Shown in pieces: positions 20,924-30,642 of a stretch of DNA of 43,334 nt; positions within the stretch are counted from its first letter, which is position 1, and every line of letters starts with the position of its first letter. The notes beneath the pieces were generated by a model, which did not search any database, had not been told where the DNA came from, and was given only the letters and a program-made list of their open reading frames with translations. Made by a program: the position numbers and the translations under genes. This DNA is from Nemertoderma westbladi (lineage: Eukaryota; Xenacoelomorpha; Nemertodermatida; Nemertodermatidae). The stretch spans positions 1 to 43,334 of the forward strand of contig JAUCBJ010008345.1 of assembly GCA_032718475.1 (NCBI GenBank). Direction: 5' to 3'.

Positions 20924-23900
20924 TACTACTAGGATCGGCATGCTGCATTGCAGCTGCATTTTTAAGAATGCTGTGCCGGCTTGTCAACAAAATTGCACCG
21001 CCACAACTCCCTATCACCCATGACATTTGCTAGATCATCCGCATCTTTAAGGCCAGTGTCCTTTAAGATGCGTCTCAAGAAAGTCATGGGCTGTCCACCA
21101 TGCTTATTCACTCCATGAGGCTGCCAAAGTACAAGATTATGCACTGGCTGGTCCTCACGGCGAAAGCAATGTCCTGCAAAGCGGAGGCGATTTTGTTCTA
21201 GTGTCAAGCTTGGGGGAACCAATAAGACACCTCCAATGTTATATAGTGTATGGTTGGAGATGTGTGCATTGTACTTGACACAATGAACCCGGCGTAGCAT
21301 TCTTGTGAATGTGCCATCCAGAGATTTGGTGTCCTCAGCAGTTAGAGCCCAGCATGGACTCCCATAGAGGAGTACTGGAACTACTGCTGCTCTAAATAAT
21401 CGGACCTTAAGTTTCCGATTAATTCTAGGTGACTTCCAAATCCTGGAAAGCCTATTCAAGGCTGCCCATGCCTTTCCCTTACGTATTCGAAGGTCCTCAC
21501 CTGACTTCCGGATCCATGATCCCAGGTAACAGAAGTCGTCCACATGCTCAAGCATACCATCCTTTGAGCTTATGCTCATCCGATCAGAGACTTGCTGGTG
21601 ACTTTCAAAGTTAACTGTCAGAATTTTGGTCTTTCTGGAGTTAATAAAAAGACCAACACTAGAAGCAGCATGTTCTAATGAGCTGAGGAGCCGTTGGGCT
21701 CCCTCTAATGATTCTGAGAGTACTCCTAAGTCATCAGCAAAGTCTAGATCAGTTAGGTACTTGGCAGGATTTCCTCGACTTCTGGAGCCAGTAGGTGGAG
21801 TTATCATCACCCCATCATCATTATGATGATCTAAGGACATGCGTAGAACATAGTCAACCACAATAATGAACAAGAATGGTGCAAGTGTGTCTCCTTGGAG
21901 GACGCCCCATAACACTTCAAATGGTTCTGTGTCACCGTCAACAGTAGACACAAATGTTGTCGAACCATCGTATACTGATCTGATTGCTGCAATAATTTCA
22001 TCAGGAATCCCATATAATGAAAGTATGCTGAACATACGTGACCGAGAGACTGAATCAAAGGCCTTGAAGAAGTCAACAAAGATAACAGCCAGATGCCTGT
22101 CTTTCTTTTTTGATAATTCTTCAATTATCCTTCTAAGTGCCAAAATGGGCTCCATGGTCCCACGACCTTTACGGAACCCATTCTGATTTCCACGGAGCAG
22201 TCTCTCAATGGGATCCCTGATGCGATTTAATAGAATCCTATTGTATAGCTTTGCAGCAATCGAGATCAATGAGATTCCCCGAAAAGAACCATAGAGTGTT
22301 AGGTTGCCCTTCTTGGGAACTGGCACCAACTTATTTGTTTTCATTTCTTGTGGGACTCTTGTTGTACGGTACATGTCTACTATGATGGGATAGATGAGCT
22401 TTAAACACTCAGGTATTTTAAAGACCTCAGGGGGAACACCATCTACTCCACTGGCACGATTGGTCTTAATGCTCTTTGCAGCAGCCTTCACTTCTGCAAA
22501 GGAGATATCGCCAATGGGAATATCTGGGAGTACAGACTCAGACACTTTTACTTCTATAAAGTTATCAGGCAATACCCTGTCATTATTGAGGAGCTTTTCA
22601 AAGTGGGCTTTCCAACCATTGAGGCGATCGGCTGGTGATTCAGCCTTAACCTTGGTGGTTGGTTGGCTTTTCCGCCCAGTAAGCAGATTGATCGATTTCC
22701 ATGCCTGGGATGATTGCCTGCTGTCGTCAGCATCATTGATGGCATCAACCTGTTGGTTTATTAGCTCCTGTAGATTAACAGAGTACTGCCTGTTCAGGGA
22801 CCTAGATGCAGCCTTAACTGCATTCTTGGCCGCTGTAGTCTGTTTGAGTCGGGACTCTTTCTGCGCCTTATGAAGGTCATTTCGGCACTTCTGAATTTTG
22901 TTGTCAGTCCAGGGGGCCCTTTTCCTGTTTCGCGGGTATACAGGAACTGTTTCTGCAGCTGCTAACTTAACTGCTTCTGTAAAGGCAGTATAGCCCTCAC
23001 AGTGATCTGCCGCCTCAGAGGCAAGAGCCTCATACCTGTTTCTCAGCTGTAGTGTGAAGCTGGATCTCACACTTGGCTGTTGCAACAGAGAGGACCAGTC
23101 ATGCCGCGGCAAGGCAGATTTCGTTGTTCTGCTAGCACGCAGACTAAGTCTTACCTTGGCCACAATAAGGCGGTGATCACTGGAGAAGGGTCGAAGTGTA
23201 AATGCATTACAGTCTTGTATAGAGCTCCTGTATTTCCTACGAAACAGAATATGGTCTATCTGGGACTTGTGACCACTGGGTCCACTATGAGTCCATAGCT
23301 TTCCAGTTCGCTTCTTGAACTGGGTTCCAGCCGAAAACAATCCATTTCCATCGATAAAATCCTGAAGATGGACAGAATTTCGGTTAACACTATTGCTATA
23401 GACCCAGGGCGATGTAGGTGATTGATGCAGACTTGCATTAAAGTCTCCCAGGAATGTTACGAATGCATGCTGATCCACTCCATCAGTAACTGCTTGTAGA
23501 TTGTGGTAGAAATTTTCCACCTCCTCTACAGGGGCAACACTAGTTGGAGAGTAGCACACAATCAGAACCACCTTAGGAAACTTCTTAGCCAGTCTTCCAG
23601 AACATGAGAAGTGGCAACGGATGATGCGGTTAGAGATTTGGTCTATTTTGTCCAATGCTGCATGTGCAGTTGGATTCATCAATAGACCAATTCCACCATT
23701 GCCACTATCATCTGCTGACGCGAGGGCGAGTCGCCAACCGCCCCCCATGTCCTTAATCAGAACCTCATCAGTCTGTCCAGTCTGCATTCGGTGCTCTTGA
23801 ACACCCACTGCGCTAAGAGAAAGCTTATCTGCCAAGGCAGTCAGCTCACCTTGTCGCATTGGGGACCCGAGTGTTAGGGTGTTTACTGAGGCTAGTCTAG

Positions 23901-24682
23901 TGACTTGCCTCAGATTCACCAATGGCTTTGTTGGTCGGGGTGGAACATGAGAGTAGCCTCCAACTCCAGAATCCCTCTCCCCATCACAATCTGGCCTCCC
24001 TGGTGACCCAGGGTTTGGGCCAGAAAGGTCATCAGGAAAGGGACTCAAAGAATTGTTGGCTGCTCTCTCTCCAGTAGGGGGTGAGACAGGCAGCCGGTCA
24101 GGAGTTAACTGACGCCTGTGAGGCCGATTGTGTCCGGTAATTCCACTGGCCTCTAGTGGCCGGACCTCCGCATTGCTAATGTAATCCATAGTGGGGGTTG
24201 GGGGGTGCTTTTTTGCCGAGTCAGCTCTCGGGGCAAATACCACACCCTGGTTTGCCATTCCACAGGGAGGGTGTCGCAATGGAGTCAGATATGAGGCCCA
24301 TCACCCATATCTACTCTGGCGTACATGACCCACCATTGGCTGTTGCCGCTCATCTGCTGGGTCATGCCCTGTACCCTTGCTGCCAGGTACAGGTCGCAGT
24401 GAAGTGCTCTCAGAGTGGACATGAGAACACTCTACTCCTAACCAGCCATTGGTAGATCACCATCTGCCTGGTCAGGCCATATACCCCTGCAGCCAAGTAT
24501 ATGGGTCCTTAATCCAGGACCAAGGGCGTCCTTATCCCAGAACGAAGGGGGTCCTAGTTACAGGACCAGATTTGCCCTCGTAAGAGAGTCTATGCAGTGC
24601 AGCTACAGGTGGCACCTCCTTTATGCTGCATGGAGGTGGCAAGTTTTCTTGATCAATGACCTAGAATACCTGACCTGACCTG
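20924..24682 (-). mobile_element. LINE-B: full-length RTE-type non-LTR retrotransposon
   Basis: A 3759-bp element on the minus strand bounded by a perfect 12-bp duplication. It starts caggtcaggtcagg, has a roughly 420-bp 5' UTR, one long ORF (endonuclease plus reverse transcriptase), a 38-bp 3' UTR and a short (tag)n tail in place of poly-A. A single ORF, a very short 3' UTR and a microsatellite tail are typical of the RTE/RTEX group (clade assignment is inference). The intact target duplication and ORF show a recent insertion. Two further related copies lie at 32941-34424 and 38448-39062. Confidence 0.92.
20962..24258 (-). CDS. LINE-B ORF: AP endonuclease and reverse transcriptase
   Basis: 1098 residues from an ATG at 24258 (G at -3 and +4) to the TAA at 20964-20962; an upstream in-frame TTG at 24279 is less likely. 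The first ~110 residues are Pro/Arg-rich and disordered-looking. Endonuclease, about 115-370: N126 in SVNTLTL, E155 in VQEHR, CYSPTS, GDFNAS, and SDH at 360-362 are all present. Reverse transcriptase, about 600-880: FVDFFKAFDSV (motif A), VLQGDTLAPFLF (motif B) and FADD at 840-843 (motif C). Residue 784, normally Arg in the R-G-V-x-Q-G-D motif, is Trp here (codon 21909-21907), while the truncated sister copy has Arg. The C-terminus has the YLGS, LLYGSPCW and FAGHCFRRED blocks of this LINE group. It is unbroken and otherwise looks functional. Confidence 0.93.
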   Translation of the reverse strand: MANQGVVFAPRADSAKKHPPTPTMDYISNAEVRPLEASGITGHNRPHRRQLTPDRLPVSPPTGERAANNSLSPFPDDLSGPNPGSPGRPDCDGERDSGVGGYSHVPPRPTKPLVNLRQVTRLASVNTLTLGSPMRQGELTALADKLSLSAVGVQEHRMQTGQTDEVLIKDMGGGWRLALASADDSGNGGIGLLMNPTAHAALDKIDQISNRIIRCHFSCSGRLAKKFPKVVLIVCYSPTSVAPVEEVENFYHNLQAVTDGVDQHAFVTFLGDFNASLHQSPTSPWVYSNSVNRNSVHLQDFIDGNGLFSAGTQFKKRTGKLWTHSGPSGHKSQIDHILFRRKYRSSIQDCNAFTLRPFSSDHRLIVAKVRLSLRASRTTKSALPRHDWSSLLQQPSVRSSFTLQLRNRYEALASEAADHCEGYTAFTEAVKLAAAETVPVYPRNRKRAPWTDNKIQKCRNDLHKAQKESRLKQTTAAKNAVKAASRSLNRQYSVNLQELINQQVDAINDADDSRQSSQAWKSINLLTGRKSQPTTKVKAESPADRLNGWKAHFEKLLNNDRVLPDNFIEVKVSESVLPDIPIGDISFAEVKAAAKSIKTNRASGVDGVPPEVFKIPECLKLIYPIIVDMYRTTRVPQEMKTNKLVPVPKKGNLTLYGSFRGISLISIAAKLYNRILLNRIRDPIERLLRGNQNGFRKGRGTMEPILALRRIIEELSKKKDRHLAVIFVDFFKAFDSVSRSRMFSILSLYGIPDEIIAAIRSVYDGSTTFVSTVDGDTEPFEVLWGVLQGDTLAPFLFIIVVDYVLRMSLDHHNDDGVMITPPTGSRSRGNPAKYLTDLDFADDLGVLSESLEGAQRLLSSLEHAASSVGLFINSRKTKILTVNFESHQQVSDRMSISSKDGMLEHVDDFCYLGSWIRKSGEDLRIRKGKAWAALNRLSRIWKSPRINRKLKVRLFRAAVVPVLLYGSPCWALTAEDTKSLDGTFTRMLRRVHCVKYNAHISNHTLYNIGGVLLVPPSLTLEQNRLRFAGHCFRREDQPVHNLVLWQPHGVNKHGGQPMTFLRRILKDTGLKDADDLANVMGDRELWRCNFVDKPAQHS

Positions 24683-24694
24683 ATCTTCAATGCC
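24683..24694. repeat. Target-site duplication of LINE-B, 5' side
   Basis: atcttcaatgcc, identical to 20912-20923. Confidence 0.92.
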
Positions 24695-24706
24695 AGTTTC
24701 CTATAA

Positions 24707-24880
24707 GGGGGGGGGGGGGGGGTGGCATTTCCTGACCAAAAAGTCGAATTTTTGAAACATATCATATATGATGCAGAATTTCATGCTTAAGGGGGGAGGG
24801 GGGGGGGGGCGCATTTTCTGACCAAAAAGTCGAATTTTTGAAACATAGGCTATCTGATGCAGAACTTCATGCTGAATCCA
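24707..24880. repeat. 86-bp duplication headed by poly-G tracts
   Basis: A 16-base G run at 24707-24722 and a G6-A-G12 run at 24791-24809 each precede gcattt, tctgaccaaaaagtcgaatt and a gatgcagaa block. The gacc word lies at 24734 and 24820, giving an 86-bp period. The second copy merges into the left arm of the foldback that follows. Confidence 0.88.
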
Positions 24881-25900
24881 AATATGGAAACCATTTTTCC
24901 ATATCTTGCTTAGTTTTCGAGATATCAGTGGCAGAAGATAGGGGCTCCGATATATCACGATATCGGAAATGCGATGAAGTTTGGGGTTTGCATTCAATTG
25001 TTGCAAATTTCTTTGCTCAGTGGACCAATTGGATGTCTCCACGAGAAAGAGCACAAAATTATAATTGAGAAGGTATTTTTTTTATTATTATTGGAACTAC
25101 TGATCAGTTTATAGACAACTTCAGGTCTCTGGAATAAAGACGGTACTCGAATAAGCGACTCTGTGGTCTTTGTGGGATTACATGGAATATAATTATCGGT
25201 CTTCGGAGATCTTCAAAATCTATAATCTCCCGTTCTAATGGTCGTACGAAGTTCGTTTTAGGCTCATTCGAAAGCTCTTTTCTCTGAGAACAAAGTTACC
25301 ATTTATGATGAAATGGTTGTGATGCAACATAACATTTATTTGGTTAAATTATTCCATGCAAATTTTGTTCATGTTATGATTGCTCAGACAGCTTTGAAGA
25401 GTTTGCCAAACTAAATGGTAACTTTGATATTATCTGAGAAAAGAGCATTCGATCGAATGAGCCTAATGAAGTTCGTACGACCACTAGAACTGGAGATTGT
25501 ACAATTTGAAGTGAGTGATAAGTCTATTCCGTGTAATCCCGCATACAGTTGTAGACCGCAGAGTTGCTTAATCGAGTCCCATCATTGTCCCGGTGACTTG
25601 AAGTTGTCTTATAAACTGACCAGTAGGTCCAGTAATCATAAAAAATACCTTCTCAATTAAAACATTGTGCCCTTTCTCGTGGAAACATTCAATTGGCACC
25701 AGAGATTTGAGCTCAGAAATTCGGTGAAAATGAGTGAAATTGAGTGAAAAACCCGAACTTCATTGAGTTTACTGATATCGCGATATGGCGGATCCAGTAT
25801 CTTCTACTCCAGATTTCTCTAAAACTAAGCAAGAAATCGGCTTCCATATTTGGATTCAGTATGAAATTCTGCATCAGATAGGATATATTTCAATAATTAG
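24827..25900. mobile_element. 1.07-kb foldback element (long inverted repeat)
   Basis: The left arm (about 24827-25305) and the reverse complement of the right arm (about 25412-25900) align almost end to end. Shared blocks include ctatctgatgcagaa, gaatccaaatatgga, ttgagaaggtatttttt, cagtttata-agacaactt, ggtcgtacgaa, ggctcattcga and caaagttaccattta. By eye the arms are about three quarters identical with small gaps. The loop is about 106 bp (25306-25411). No transposase is encoded, and no clear target duplication is seen. This looks like a Foldback-type element or two inverted copies of one repeat. The RNA would form a hairpin of over 450 bp. Confidence 0.82.
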
Positions 25901-25921
25901 CCGTAAGATTGCCTACATTTA

Positions 25922-26600
25922 ATGCGAAATGCTTGCTATCGTGCCATGAATCAAAAGCTTCATTTAGAGAATAATAGTCGCATACCGAGAAATGTCACCA
26001 AACAAATTCTGAAACGTGTTGACCCTGAAGGAGTTGCTGCTCGAGCTCTCATCTTAAAGCAGAAAAGGGAAAATGGGATGTTTTACTGCGACGGGCATGC
26101 ACGAGCTTGGATGGCCATGATAAGTTATGTGCTATAGTAATAGTGCGCTTCCTCTAGGAGTTTACGGATGTTTTGATACTTTTTCACGAAAGTCAGTTAT
26201 AGTAAGTTTTCACGAATTGTTATGTAAAGATGTAAAAATGTATCAGACTCCAATTCTGATATTGTAATTGGAAATTACAATATCATATCATATATAATAT
26301 TTTGAAAATGTTGATATAATATGTTGAAAAGCCAAGGCCAAAAACCAGCCTAGTAGGTTTGATCATGGCACTGAATCCGGCAAGGCCGCGGAGGCTACAA
26401 ACTTTTATGATGTCTGCACTTGATGTATTCGATGATCCCTCAGACTCTGTTATATATGGCCCTACTACCACTAATAAAATCGAGAGGTTGCGCCCCGAGG
26501 GGTATTTTAAGGGCCACATTAAAGATTTATTGCATAACAGACAGCTGCACGCATTTGTTATTGATATTGCTGCCTGTTGTAAAGGTTTTAGATAGATAAG
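25922..26600 (+). pseudogene. Decayed DDE integrase-domain transposon protein
   Basis: The fragment preserves, in changing frames, the landmarks of an integrase-core (rve-type) protein found in invertebrate DNA transposons. An N-terminal stretch (25922-26075) reads IPRNVTKQIL and DPEGV. The first catalytic block DGHDKL is at 26110-26127, then YGCFDTFSRK at about 26162-26191, the second Asp block DHGTESGK at 26361-26384, and YGPTTTNKIER with the candidate Glu ending at 26487, followed by YFKGHIKDLLHNR. At least three frame changes and a stop near 26137 separate these blocks, and the usual WW after the last block is lost. It is non-functional. Relation to Ginger-like or similar integrase families is inference. 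Confidence 0.75.
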
Positions 26601-26711
26601 TTTGTTGATCATTAGAACAGCCATTGAATTCTTCACAGAAAGTAGACCTACCCACAGGTTTGCAATAGTTACCTGCCTACTAGTTTAAAAATTATTTCAT
26701 ATTCTTTTAGT

Positions 26712-27740
26712 CTAGCTCTTAATAATTTGGTTGATAAAATGAGTACCAGTTAAATTACTGGGATCAAAACAAGGGATAGGAGTAGCGCCTACCCCTACCC
26801 TCGAGTAGCAGATAGGAGTAGCGCCTACCCCTACCCTCGGGTAGCAGATAGGAGTAGCGTCCACCCCTACCTTCGGGTAGCAGATAGTAGTGGCGCCCAC
26901 CCCTACCTGGGGGTAGCAGATAGAAGTAGCGCCCACCCCTACCTTCGAGTTACAGATAGGAGTAGCGCCCACCATTTCCTTCGAATAGCAGATAGGAGTA
27001 GCGCCCACCCCTACCTTTGGGTAGCAGATAGGAGTAGCGCCCACCCCTACCTTCGGATAGCAGATAGGAGTAGCGCCCACCCCTATCTTCGGGTAACAGA
27101 TAGGAATAGCGCCCACCCCTACCTTTGGGTAGCAGATAGGAGTAGCGACCACCCCTACCTTCGGGTAGCAGATAGGAGTAGCGCCCACCCCTACCTTTGG
27201 GTAGCAGATAGGAGTAGCGCCCACCCCTACCTTCGGATAGCAGATAGGAGTAGCGCCCACCCCTATCTTCGGGTAACAGATAGGAATAGCGCCCACCCCT
27301 ACCTTTGGGTAGCAGATAGGAGTAGCGCCCACCCCTATCTTCGGGTAACAGATAGGAATAGCGCCCACCCCTACCTTTGGGTAGCAGATAGGAGTAGCGA
27401 CCACCCCTACCTTCGGGTAGCAGATAGGAGTAGCGCCCACCCCTACCTTTGGGTAGCAGATAGGAGTAGCGCCCACCCCTACCTTCGGATAGCAGATAGG
27501 AGTAGCGCCCACCCCTATCTTCGGGTAACAGATAGGAATAGCGGCCACCCCTACCTTTGGGTAGCAGATAGGAGTAGCGCCCACCCCTACCTTCGAGTAG
27601 CAGATAGGAGTAGCGACCACCCCTACCCTCTGGTAGCAGCTATCGAAAGTGGAACCTTTGGGTCGCCACCGGCCTCGGCCGACTGTTTGCTTGCTTAAAT
27701 TGTCTGATAATGGTGTAAATCTTAGACCATTTGTCATCAA
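26712..27740 (-). CDS. Open frame across the 36-bp array, doubtful gene
   Basis: On the minus strand an ATG at 27740 opens a 342-codon frame. It has about 33 unique residues (beginning MMTNGLRFTPLSDN), then about 24 copies of a 12-residue repeat (VGVGATPICYPK and variants), then about 20 unique residues. No signal peptide, domain or family is recognised. Two of the three minus frames are open through the array, so the length alone is weak evidence, and no promoter or splice context supports expression. It is recorded because all length changes in the array are multiples of 3. Confidence 0.2.
   Translation of the reverse strand: MMTNGLRFTPLSDNLSKQTVGRGRWRPKGSTFDSCYQRVGVVATPICYSKVGVGATPICYPKVGVAAIPICYPKIGVGATPICYPKVGVGATPICYPKVGVGATPICYPKVGVVATPICYPKVGVGAIPICYPKIGVGATPICYPKVGVGAIPICYPKIGVGATPICYPKVGVGATPICYPKVGVGATPICYPKVGVVATPICYPKVGVGAIPICYPKIGVGATPICYPKVGVGATPICYPKVGVGATPICYSKEMVGATPICNSKVGVGATSICYPQVGVGATTICYPKVGVDATPICYPRVGVGATPICYSRVGVGATPIPCFDPSNLTGTHFINQIIKS
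26772..27641. repeat. 36-bp minisatellite, about 24 units, with higher-order structure
   Basis: The unit is cagataggagtagcgcccacccctaccttcgggtag-like, 36 bp long. The variant cttcggatag recurs at 27051, 27231 and 27483 (spacings 180 and 252, i.e. 5 and 7 units), showing block duplication. Because 36 is a multiple of 3, the minus strand keeps an open frame with the 12-residue period VGVGATPICYPK. Confidence 0.95.
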
Positions 27741-27833
27741 GCACTTTTTACTTGGAAAGAAAGGAACATGCTATAGGTAAAGGCTATTCGAACCAAACCA
27801 ATAAAATTAAATTTTTTAATAATATTTTTAAAA

Positions 27834-28895
27834 TTAAGGGGAGTAGTCAGGCATTTTTTCCATACAAACTACTATTAAGCCTCGGTACCATTTTAGAACG
27901 CATCAGATTACTTTATAGGCCAACAGTTCTTGCATTCCAACCAGAATTTAATGGGCTTTCAGGTGAACCAATTTGTTTTTGTTTTTTTTTCCTATATTTA
28001 TCTTATTTTTTGAAAAATGGACCTAATTTTCAAAAAAAATAGCCAAATAATTAGTGTCACAATCAATAAAATTACAATTCGGTGTTTATGCGTAAATTAT
28101 ATAAAAAAAAAAATTGGTTCACGTTATTCTACGGTAAAAAATGATCCTAGTGAAAAATTTTCAAGTCTATAACTCAAATACCAGCTGAGAAAAATGTACC
28201 GAAAAAATTTGAAAAACACATTTGGAGAAAAATACAGTTAAAATTTGAAACGCGCATAAACTGTCTGTTATTGTCTGTCAATATATACCTAGCAAAAAAA
28301 AATCACAAAACCATGCTAAGATTTTAGATATGGGGTTTTTTTCCTGGTCGCTGATTTCATTTCTGAGGTCAGTTTTCACTTTTAATGAAATCTTGTTTGT
28401 CTGTCTGTCGGTCTTTCTGACTATCCGACAATCTGTTCGTCAAATATAAGAAAAAGGCATACAATCTAGTTAAAAGTTGAACTAGAGGGATTTTCCTCGT
28501 CGCAGAATTCAGTTCGTGTGTTAGATTTAACATTTGATGACTTCCAAATTGTCTGTTTGACAGTCAGTCTGTCGGTTATATTTTGACGGACATACTGACA
28601 GTCTTACAGACAGAAATAACGAGGCCAAATTTGAATATTGACATCAGAAATGAAGTCACCGACCACGAAAACCCATATAGGGAATTTTTTAGACAGATGG
28701 TTTGCTTTTTATTGATGGACAGACATACTGACGGACAAACCGACCGTCAATCGGACAGACAGCCATACCTCGAGAAATAAGATAGATCTTGCTAAACGGT
28801 TTTCAAATTTGGAATTTTCATAAAAATCTGCTCTAAATAAAACAGAAAAAAAAATTAAAAAAAAAAAATTTGAAGGCCTGTACTACTCCCCTTAA
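27834..28895. mobile_element. 1.06-kb TIR element flanked by TTAA
   Basis: ttaaggggagtagt at 27834-27847 is the exact reverse complement of 28882-28895. The match continues inward as caggc on the left and, after one extra A, caggc on the right. TTAA at both outer edges could be the target duplication. The interior has no transposase and is AT-rich, with many gtctgtc/gacagac words. TTAA targeting recalls piggyBac, but those TIRs usually begin CCC and these begin GGGG, so the superfamily is left open. Confidence 0.6.
28327..28679. repeat. Internal inverted repeat of the TTAA-flanked element
   Basis: 28327-28371 (gatatggggttt to ctgaggtca) pairs with 28639-28679 (tgacatcagaaatgaagtca to cccatata), with a few mismatches. 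Outside and inside these arms both flanks are rich in tgtctgtc or gacagaca words of opposite sense, extending the symmetry over about 28260-28770. Confidence 0.7.
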
Positions 28896-30642
28896 TAGTT
28901 TTTCATATCTGACAGGGTGTCGGACGAATGAGAAAACCATGAAAAGGCAGGTAAAACTTATATCAGGGAATAGATCCAGGGAAAGAAACATAAAACAGGA
29001 ATTAATAATAATATAATTAATAGTAATATTTTAAAATTGTTCGACACCTTGTCTGACTGTCATAGGCGTAACGTTTCCACATGGACATATTATTTCAATT
29101 CTCAAATAATAACTTATTAATGGGCAATACTCATAGGCGACAATGGGCTGTGTCCTATGGATGTTACCTGATTCTCACCCAACATATAAAGTCACCCGCG
29201 ATATAAAGTTTCATATTATGTATAACCCCTTCATCCTGTGAAGTTACATTATATTTATATTTTCGAGTAAAATATATTACATATTTAAATATTATATTAA
29301 TATATCGATTTTTTCTAGGAATACCGGATCATATGTTCCAGTTTCCAGAGAAATACAGTTCTCAAGCCCAAGGCCTAGAGCTAGATACGTTGTTATTGGA
29401 CCAAGAAACACAATATATTGGTTTACGTGGAAGCGTACCTTTCATGGAAGAAGTATAAACCAATACATATAATTAAATTTAGAACCAATCCTTAGCTTGT
29501 AAATACTCCAGCACAAAATTATGTCTCCCTTTGACTCTCATTGATCAGTTGGGTTTTGTAGCGATCTCAGGAACAAACAACTTGTATCTACTCCACACCC
29601 CGGAACGTCAAGTATCATGAATTGTTCACGAAAAATGGGATAAAATGTTTCAGCTTTCCACAGAACATCGATGAGCTCATCATCATCACACTGATATTGG
29701 AGCCATCATTCATTATCATTATTTCTGCACTTCTTACAGATAGTCCTAAACAATGGTTGAAAGAACTACATAAACTATATACATTACTGGAGGCCTAACT
29801 GGTGAACAATATTGTTGTATATTGAAGATTACTGAATTCATGAGTTTGAGTGTTGTCCCCAGATGTTTGATTGTTTTCCTGCGATTTGCCAGCGATATTT
29901 GGAGCTGAAACTTGGCAGAATTACTTTTAGGACTGCGATCTACTTGTATTCGGATTATTTGTGGCCATTTTTGATAATTATGGTCAACCATTTTTTTGAA
30001 TGTGGCTGAGTGTTTTAGGTTTGTCATAATTCCACCTATCCGAGTCTTTCTTGATTTGAAAATTTTTTTGGTCGTCTTAAGAACCCATTTAACCGCTATA
30101 ATATCGAGACCTTCCAGGTTAAGTGAAGTACTCTTTTTGTAGGTATAATTAATTTACACATTCTCAAAAGTTTTGAAATAGATATGGATTTTGGAATATC
30201 CTGTTGATATCTTGGCGTTGCCATAGATGAACATAGATAGAACAGTAGATGAGCAATTCCACCGTTGATGTAACACTTACGTCGAAAATAAAAAGTCATG
30301 TAATCAGCATAATTTTGGTATCAAAATGACGAGAAAGAATGAAATTTTTAATAAAAGTGACAGATTTTTAATATTCTTGAGGGTAACAACTGGTTTTTCA
30401 CTATTCAATATGAGGAAAATTTTTTACGTATTTTAAATTTGTTGAAATTAATCCATCTCATTTTTGACATAATCTTACTACCATTATTGAAATTGTCTGA
30501 TTAGGTAATTACACCAACCAAAAATTCAACATTTAATATAAGCTATTGATGATAAAAATTTGAATATTGACAGCGTAGCATTGTGTATTCAAAGTTTCAA
30601 AAATTTGAGATTTGACCTACATAATTAATTAATACTTTAATT
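28896..30642. other. AT-rich stretch without a recognised gene
   Basis: Only short open frames occur. A ttttttctag acceptor-like site at about 29310-29319 precedes about 45 open codons in two frames, but neither translation is recognised, so no exon is called. Nothing else stands out. Confidence 0.55.

Noticed and set aside
29320-29475. Possible terminal exon after the ttttttctag acceptor
   Set aside because: Two competing open frames of about 45 codons exist, neither recognised, and no partner exon was found.
30096-30299. Possible later exon of the kinase gene on the minus strand
   Set aside because: The translation lacks the HGD or DFQ motifs and clear splice sites; the similarity was too weak.
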